Source: Streptomyces sp. R302
GTDB taxonomy: Bacteria; Actinomycetota; Actinomycetes; Streptomycetales; Streptomycetaceae
Direction: 5' to 3'
Assembly: GCF_012927245.1 (NCBI RefSeq)
Contig: NZ_JABBGE010000017.1
Coordinates: 1-64,000, forward strand
DNA: 64,000 nucleotides
The translations under genes were made by a program, and so were the position numbers. Of this stretch, positions 48,201-57,200 are shown in pieces. The notes beneath the pieces were generated by a model that saw nothing but the letters and a program-made list of their open reading frames with translations, did no database searches and was not told where the DNA came from. Position 1 is the first letter of the stretch. The number at the start of each line of letters is the position of its first letter.

Positions 48201-51200
48201 CGGCGCGGCGACGGAGACGTCGTCGCGTACCTCTCCGGCGACTTGGAGGTCTCCGGCACTGCGGGTGACCGTTCCGTCGGCGGTGGTGATGGTGACGTCG
48301 TCGCCGTCGACGCGGTCCACCGGCCCCAGGAGCCTGCCGTCGGTGTCGCTGACCACACTCTGCTCGGTCACGCGGCGGCCGTCGGCCGTCCACCCGTCAG
48401 GCCGCTGGCTGTCGGTCACGGTCACACTCGTCGGGGAAACCGTGTCCTCGTCGCGGCTGTCGTCCCACGCCACCGACACCGCTGTATCGGTGGCGCCGGT
48501 GACGGTTCCCTCGCGGCCGTTGGAGCTGGTGACGTTGCTGCCGGGGTACAGCACCTGGCCGCTGTTGTCCGCAGGCAGCCGGTCGGGTACCCCGCCGGCC
48601 CGGAGCGAAGACTGGGCGCCGTTCACCAGGGAGCTGGGCCCGGCGTCGTCCGACGCTGCGGCCCGTGCGACGGAAGCGTTCTCGGACACGAAGACGTTCC
48701 CGGCCTCGCCGGTGCCGTCCGGGTGCTCCGTGACCCGGGTCCGCCACCTCTTCTCTGTGCGGCCCCGGGAGGTGACGTCGACCAGGACCGGGCCGTTGCC
48801 GGAGACGTACCCGACACGCTGAACCTTCCGGCCCTGCCGCGTGGTCCCGGTCATGCGCACCATGTCGCCGGGCACCAGGTTCTCGACGCGAGCCCAGTGC
48901 GCCGGCTGCCCGCCGATCGGGTCCGGGACGGCTTCCGGCTCAGGCCGCGCCGCGGCACCGCGCGCGCTTTCCGGAGCGCGCTCGGGCACATCCGCAGACT
49001 CCGGTGACGGGCTCGGAGCGGACTCGGAGAAGTCCGGGTCGTTCCAGCGGCCAAGACGTTCCCGGTCGCTCTCCGGAGTCCCCAGGGCGTCGATGATCCG
49101 GCTCGCCCAGAAGGCCCGCTGCTTGAGGCCGTTGAGGGCCATCTGCTGATCGCCGCCCTGCCTGGTCTGAGGAAGGACGCCGTGCAGCCATTCGAGATCG
49201 TCGCGCGCCTGCGCCAAGTCCTGACGCAGGTCCCCGCTGGTCAGGGTGCGCGCGTTGAGCGCCTCGAGCCGCGTGAGCAACCGCTCGTAGCGGGCCTGGG
49301 CCCCCGGCTTCTTCTTTACGGCCGCTGGCAGGTCAGGGATCTCCCGCTGCTTCGACGGCGTACTCGACACGTGAACCCTTGCCATGAGCCACAGGTCTTC
49401 GCTGGGGTTCCTGGGGTCCATGGGGCCGACGCGCAGGGCGCGGTCAACGAGGGCACGGACAACCTCGTCCCGGTCCTCGGAAGAAACCATGCCGTCAACG
49501 CCGAGCGTCCAGAACGGGGTGGACTGCCACCGCGGTGTGCGGTCCGGCCGGTCCCTGTTGATGTTGCGGACCCAACCCAGGTACTGGCCGTCGAGCCACG
49601 CTTCTTCGCTCTGGTGGGTGGTCCTCCACTCGAGCCGGTCCAACGCCTCCTGCACGCGGTCCCGGTCGGCGGCTCGCTCCGGGGCCGGTACGGCGCCTTC
49701 CGCCCCGGGCTGCTGCGCAGAGCCGTCGACGGAATCGGCGGGGTCGGAGTCTGCTGCGGCCGGGGTGGCGGACGCGTTCCGCTGCTCCTCCTCGTACTGC
49801 TCTCGGGCGATGCGGTCGTCATCACGTCGCGCCTTCTTGAACTGGGCGAAGGTCCGCCGGCCGCCGTTGGCGTCGAACCACTCCTGCAGGTCCTCACTGG
49901 CGTACCGGCGCCAGCGGTCGTTCGCCGCGAGGCTGCCGCCCGAGAACAGCTCCCGCTCGTCGAACGGCACCGCCTTGAACTTGTGCTCACGTGCGAAGAA
50001 GAAGCCGTTGGTGGCCTCCACGGCAGCTTCGTAACGGGTTTGGTCGTACAGCGCGAACTCGGCCCGCAGAACACGGTCGGCCTCCCGCTGTCGGTACTGC
50101 GCGTAGGTGAGCCGCCCGTTGGCCGGGACGCCCTCGTCCTTGTCGCCCTTAACCCACCGCTGGAGCTCCTGAGAGGACAGTTCGAAGGCCCGAGCGTTCG
50201 TGTACTTCCAGCCCGAGAACACCGCGCGGGGGTCGACTCCGTCGGCTTCCGCTCCAGGGCTGAGCATGCGCCCGCCGGTGGCCTCCATCGCGGCCAGCCA
50301 CCGTTCCTCGTCCAGCGCCTCCCACTCCCGGCGCAGACGGCCGGCCGTGGGCTCCGCAGGGCGGGTGATGTCGGTGTCCCCGAACTTGAGCGCCTCATCC
50401 ATGGCGCGCCCCTCGGCTTCCGCTTCCGCGGTGGTCGCCGGAGGGGCCTCGGGCACGGCCTGCCGGACCCGGGCATCCACGAAGCCGTCGCGGCGGTCCA
50501 TCTCCTCTCCGACCCGCCGCATGTCCTCAGAGCTCAGCCCCTGCCGGAAGGCGTCCTCAAGCACCTGGGTGCTCAGCGTGGTGAGGTCCTCGGGCAGCTC
50601 GAAGCCGCCGGCCCGCTCCCGTTCGTAGTCGTCGCGCACCGCGCGAAGCGCCTGGGGAAGCGTGCGGCCTTCGCCGTCGCGCCAGGCGCTGATGCTGGCG
50701 GCGCCCCAGGGGCGGTTCCAGTCGAAGAGGTCGCCGTTGCGGTCGGCGATCGCCTCAATGCGGCCAGCGAGCTCGCGCGCCTCCTCCGGGTCGTCGGTGT
50801 CCAGGGTGATGCCCGGCAGGTTCGTGCCGTTGAGGGACTGCGCGAACTTCCAGTGGTTGCCTCCATCGCCCCGCGGTTGCAGGAAGGTGGCGATGCTGCC
50901 GCCGGGCGACAGCGTCAGACCGTCCCGGCCCGCCATGTCGGCAAGGTAGGCGCGCCGCTCGGGGGTGTCATCCTGCGGGGCAAGGTCTTCACCAGTGCGC
51001 CACGCGGCCCGCAGGGAGTCCACATCGGCGTACCGGGGCGAGGCCGGTGTCGCAGCGGCCGCCGGGCCCGCAGCACCATCGGCACCGTCTGCGCCTGCGG
51101 CTTCGGACCCGTCGGGCTCCGGGAAGTCCAGGCCCTGGACGTCGGGCCCACCGTTTCCGCTGCCGTCTTGATCGCGGCGGCCGCGGCGACCACCGCGGCG

Positions 51201-54200
51201 TTCAGTCTCGGAGCGCTCGGCACCGTCCCGGCCTTCGCCTCCGACCTCGTCGGGGGCCGGCGAGGGAGTTCCCCCGCCGCTGCCGACGCCGTCGGGGCCG
51301 GGCACGTCAGACTCGTTGTCGCGCCGGCTCCGCCGGTTCTCCTCGTCCCCCTCCTCGCTGTCACGGGCCCCCGCGCTCTCGTTGCCGGTGTTCTGCTGCT
51401 CCTGGTCCTCCTCACCGCGGGCAATGCGCGCCGCACGACGGAACAGGTCGGCCGCGCGCTCGCCCTGCGGGCCGGCGAGCTCGTACTGCTCGGCGAGCGC
51501 TTCCATCCGGTCGGCGACGTCGCGAAGCTCCGCCTCCCGGTCGTCCGACGGCTCGGCGCGCCCCAGGCGCTCCTCGAGCTCCTGCATCTCCGGCAGGGAC
51601 TCGCCGCCCACCACGTTCATGCCCTCGCCGAACACGGCCCGTGCACGGGCGGCCCGGTCGTCGTCGTTCGTGGCCGGGGTCTCTTCCCGGGCGAAGACGT
51701 CGTCCGGGTGGCTGAGGAACACGGGGCTGAGCGCGGAACGAGAGCCGTCGAGATTCTCGACGGCCATGACGAGAGTGCCGTTGCTGTTGTGGGTCGCACG
51801 ACGCACCCGAACCGGGTCCCGCCAGCCCAGTGACAAGATCGACGAGACCGGTACGCGGATGACGTCGTTCTCGGCCACCGTGGCCCGGTCGCCGAGAACC
51901 CAGCCCGCGGGCGGCGTTCGCCGCTCCTGCTTCTGCGCGCGCATGTCGACGTTGCGCACCAGGGCGAAGGCGGCCTCGTCCCGGCTGCGGTGGAAGTCCG
52001 GGTCCCGGTCCCCGTCGGAGTTGACCCACTCCCACTCCCGGCCCAAGCGGCGAATGCTGCCGGCCTGTCGGCCGTCCACCGACACCGGGTACGACCCATC
52101 CGCCTGCCGTGTGCCGTACACGACCCGGGCGAGCGCGGCCTCCTTCTCCTGCTTCTCCTTCTCCTTCCTCTCCGCGTTCCGGCGCGCGACCTCACGGAGC
52201 CGCTGCTCCTCCCCCAGCTCGCCCCGTCGGCTGGCGACCGGCTGGAGAGCGAACCAGACACGGCCCTCCACACGCGGCCCCTCGCCCGTCGGGCTCACGT
52301 GCCGGTCCTGCCACGCCTGGAGCTCCTCCAGCTCGGCGTTGATCTCCTCATCGCTCATGTCCGCCGGCCGCGCCTCGCGGATCGGCGCCGGCGGCGCCTT
52401 CGGAGCCTCGGGAGCGGAGTGCTGAGCGGTGGACTGCCCGGGGCGCCGCCAGGCGTCCCACTGCTCCTCGGTGAACCGTTCGACGAGCCCGCGGGACGGC
52501 ATGACGACGGTGTGCTGGGAGATGTCGGGCTCCCACTGCTGTCGGTCGTCGTTCCAGCTGCGGCCCTGGTAGGTGACCAGCGTGCGGCCACCGGAAGCGG
52601 AAGAGGCGCCGCGGAAGTGACCGAAGTACGGGCCGAGGCCTCCGGCACGGTAGGCCGGGCTCACCGCGTCGAACCGGACGAGGTCACCGTCCTGGAGGTC
52701 CCACGGACGGAACAGGGTGCCGCCGTTGGGGCCGTCGCCCTGCGGCTCGGGCTCTCGGTCGGGGAACTCCGCGAGCGCCCGCTCGAGGTCCTCCCCGAGC
52801 TCCAGAAGCTGCGTTCGTACGGTCTGGGCCTCCTCGGAGTCGGGAAGGAGGTCCCGGGTCAGCCGCTGGGCGATGTAGTCGAGGCTCTGCCGTACGCGGC
52901 GAAGGTCCTCGCGGGCGTCGCCGGTCGGCGGGTCTCCGGCGAGGATGCCGTCGAGGGACTGCACGACCTCCTCGTAGTCGCTCCGGATGCGGCGCACAGC
53001 GTTCTTGTCCTGGGCCCCCAGGCCGGACAGCTTCGGCAGCTTGGGGAGGGCGGGGAGCCGCTCGCGGAGCACACGTGCGGCCCCGTCCTCGTCGCCGGGG
53101 AGACGCGGAGCCGGCGGCGTGGTGTCGGGCTGCGGCGCGGCGCCCTCCTGCCCGTCGTCGACGGCGGCCGGGCGGATGCTCTGCAGGGTCTCGCGTACCT
53201 CTGCCTGCGGCAGACGTACGGCTCCGTTCCCCTCCTGCGGAGGGGCGAACCGGCCGTCGGCCATCGCGGCGTCCAGCTCTTCCGGGCTGGCCACGGGCAG
53301 GCGAGGCTTGCCCTTCCCGTCCAGGCGAGTCACCTGGGCGGCGGTGATCTGGTCGGTGCGGCCCTCGGGCGTGCGGACCATCAGGTCGTAGTCTCCGACC
53401 GTCTCGACGGTGCCCCGGATCACGCTCTCGCCGTCTTCTGACCAGAAGCTGACGTCGCTCCCCGCGCGGAAGTCGGTCAGCTTCCAGTCCCGGGTGTACT
53501 GCCCGTCGGGCTCCTCGAGCGGGTCCGGCTCCTGAGTGACGTCGAAGACCCACCCGAGGGAGCTCGCGTCAAGGACGTCGGTCGCACGGGTGAGTGCGAC
53601 ATACGCCAGGCGCAGCTCCTCGTCCTCGGGGATGGTGTCCCAGTCGATGTTGCCCTCGGGCGTCTCCTTCGGGCCGCGCCAGTCGTCGGCGATGCGAACC
53701 CGCTCGGACTCCAGCCCCTTCGCCTTGTGGGCGGTAGAGACAAGGAGGTCGTGGGGTGCGGCCTGGTCGACGATCTGGCCACCGCTCGCGGTCTCCGGGG
53801 CGGTGTACCAGGTGTCGATGTAGCGCTGGACCTTCTGCATGACGGCGGCGCGCTCCTGGTCGGAGGTGCGCTTCTTGCCGCGCGGCGGCGGGTAGCCCCA
53901 ACGCTTGGTCGCGGGATCCCAGCCGAAGCCCTGGTCCTTGTGCTTGAGCCACTCCTTGGTGGCGTCGAAGTTGCGGTCGCCGAAGCTGAACTTGACCCAG
54001 ATGTGCTCGCCGTCGTCCTCGATCAGCGGGCGGGGCATACGGGCGGAGTCGAGGAGCGCGTCGAGTTCCGCGCTGTGCTTCTCCATCAGCTTGAACATCG
54101 AGTCGAGCTGCTTCAGGCTCCGGTCAGCCGCAACCTCCTCCCGAATGTCGTCCCAGGACATGCCGTTGAACCGGGCGAGGTCCTGGTGCGAAGTACGCTC

Positions 54201-57200
54201 GCCGCGCTGCAGCGTCTCGGCGGCCTCCAGGAACTTCTGAAGGTCCTGCAGGCCGCCGGCAACGGCGACCTTTCGTCCGGCCTTCAGGCCTTCGACCGCT
54301 CCGAGGACGGCGCCCGCGTTCGTACGGGCGATGAGCATGGTCTCGTCACCCGGGATGATCTGTTCGCGCCGGGAGTTCTTCCGGTCCCAGCCCTTCAGCC
54401 GCATCCTGCTGCCGAGCAGCAGCAGGAACCTGTTCCCCGCGTCGGCTACCTCGTCGCCGAAGCGGAACGTCTGCGTGAGCGTTGCGGTGGCGTCCGCGGG
54501 CAGCCGCCCCAGGGCGTCCGTCGCCCCTCGGAACCCGTAGATCGCCTGATTGGAGTCGCCGACGGCCACAACCTGGATGCCGGCCGCACGGACGTTGCGG
54601 ACGATCCCCTCCATCACGGGGTTCACATCCTGTGCCTCGTCCCAGAACAGGACGTCCGCGTCCGGCACGCGGCCGGACAACGCCCACATCTTCACGGTGT
54701 GGTCGAACGACAGAGGAAGGTCGAACTCCTTGGTGCGCGCTTTTGGGTCGGTGAGGTTTGCCCACATCCGCTCCGCGAGCGGCTTGACCGCCTGGAAGAC
54801 GGCGTCCCGGTTGGAGATCCCGTCGGGCAGGTGGTGCACGGCGAAGTCCGCGTCGTCGGACTTCGCCCACTGCTCCAGCAGCCGGTTCGCCAGGTGCGCG
54901 GCCCGGCGCGGCGACAGCGTGTCGCTTCCGGCCGGAACGTTGTCGCGCCACCGCATCCGGTCCGCGATCTGCTGGTCGTTGAGCCGAGGCCACTTCAGCC
55001 GGTCAAGGAGGTCACGGTCGACCATGCTGTTCGCGTACGCGTTCGCCGTGGTCGGGGTCAGATTCGACGCGTACTCGCCGCGCTGCTGCGCTTCGATCGC
55101 CTCGTTGGCGACGGACCTGTTGAAGGCCAGGTACAGGATCTTCTTCCCGGGCATGCGCCGGGACAGCATCTTGAGCGTCGTGGACTTGCCGGTGCCGGCC
55201 AACGCCATGACCCGCATGTCCAGGCCGCGCCGGGCCGCGCCCTCGATGATGACCCGCTGCTCGTCGGTCGGCGGATACTCCTCCCCGGCGGCCGCGACGG
55301 CTTCGACCGATGCCCAATCCGCGTCGGAGTAGCCACGGGGCTTCGCCGGCGGCAGCTCGTCCACGCTCGAGACCGCACCGCGGCCCTCATCCTGGTTCAG
55401 GCGGTACCCGGCGACGCGATCCAGCAGGATCTCGCCGCGGGTCGGCTCGACGAGGTTCCCGTCCTTGTCGTACTGCGGCGTCGGCTGCCAGCGGTCGCCT
55501 TCTTCCCGGCGCAGCGCCCACAGCCGCCGCTCAGCGCGCAGGCGGTATGCCAGCGCCAGCGGGTCCGTGGCCGTCTCCAGGGCGCCGGTGACATTCTCGA
55601 GGCGCTCGATCTCAATGGCGAGCTCGTCCTCGTTCAGGTCCTGCGGCTCGCGCTCTTCGAGCGGCCTGGCCGCTCCCGTCTGCGGCGGGACCGGCGCAGC
55701 TGCGGGTGCCCCGCCTTCCTCCAGGGCGCCGCCGTCCTCTTCGGCGCCTTCGGGCTCCGCCTGATCCTCCTGCGCCGCCGTGTCACGGCTCTCCTCCGCC
55801 GGATCCTGACCAGCCGTACCCTCCGCGGACGGCCCGCTGCCACCCGCGGCCGTCTCCTCCCGGGTATCGCCCGTCGGCGCCGCGGGGGCCTCCTCGTCCG
55901 GGCGGAGAACCCGCAGCTCCTCGTCCGGGCTGAGGAAGTGCTCCTTCCCGCCCTCGGACACCACGCGCACCCGCCCACGGCTGGTGCGCAGCGGCTGCTC
56001 CCGCACGGTGTGCGCGCGGCCTTCCGCGTCCACGAACCGGTCGCCGGCCTGGAAGTCCAGGGGCTTACGGGTCTGTACGGGCCGCAGCTTGCTGGTGTCA
56101 CGGCCTTCGGCGGCGGCGAACATGTCGGGGGTGCCGAACTCGTCGTCGGGCCGGTCGAGCGGGTTGTCCGGGTCCGGGACGAGCTGCACCTGCTGGGGCT
56201 GCTCGATGCCGAAAAGCCCGTCGGGGTCCGCTGCAGCGTCCTTCGGCTTCGGCTTCTCCTCCTTCGGCGCCCGCCCCGCCCGCCTGGCTTCTTCGGCCTC
56301 GAGGACGCGCATGCGGGTACGGTCGACACCCGGCAGCTCGCCCTCGGCCATCTCCCGCTCTACCAGGGCGACGATCTCGTCACGGAGCTCGGCGTCCTCC
56401 ATGGACGACGGCGCCTTGGCGTTGCGCACGGCCGCGGTCGGCTCGTTGACCTCGTCGGGCGTCAGCGTGACTCGCTCGGAAGCCTGCTCCGCCTCGCCGT
56501 TCGGCGCGGGTGCATCAGCCGCCCCGGATTCCGGGGCCCGCTGCCCGTCGCCCGAGTCCTCGTCGGTGCTACTGCCCGGCACCGGACCGTCAGGGGCAGT
56601 CTCACCGTCCACGCCGTCGGCACGGTCTTCGCCCTTCTTCCGCTTCTTCTCCCGGATCGCGCGCGCGTTCGCGGCGAAGCGGTCGGCGTTCGCGTCCAGG
56701 CGCGTCTCGACGCTGTTCAGCGCGTCGGCCAGCTCCGGGGCGACGTTCTCGGTGTCGAGGGCGTGGAGAGCGACGAGGGCGCTGCGCATCGCCTGAGCGT
56801 TCTGATCGTGCCCGTCTGCGCCCCTGGGGTCGCCGGTGACCCGGGCCATGTGCTTGGCGAGCGCCTGGTACGCCTCCGGGGCTCCGTCCGGCCACTGCCG
56901 TTGGGCGAGCTCATCGGCCTGGCCCCAGGCCTTGAGGAGGTTCTTCGCCGCGCGGCTGGCGTACGTGCTGTTGGGATGCTGCTGCGACGTCTCCGCGATG
57001 TCGCGGACGACGTCCTCTCGCCGGCGGCGGGACTTGGGGACAACGTGCAGCTTCTGCCCGTTGGGGACGCCGAACTGGTCGATCTCCCGAAGGCCACCCA
57101 GAGCCCGTGTGGTGAAGGTGCGGTGTGTCCGGGTCCGGCTCACATCGGTCACCACCTGGCCGAACTGGCCCTGCGCGATGACGTCGCCGACCCGGACGTT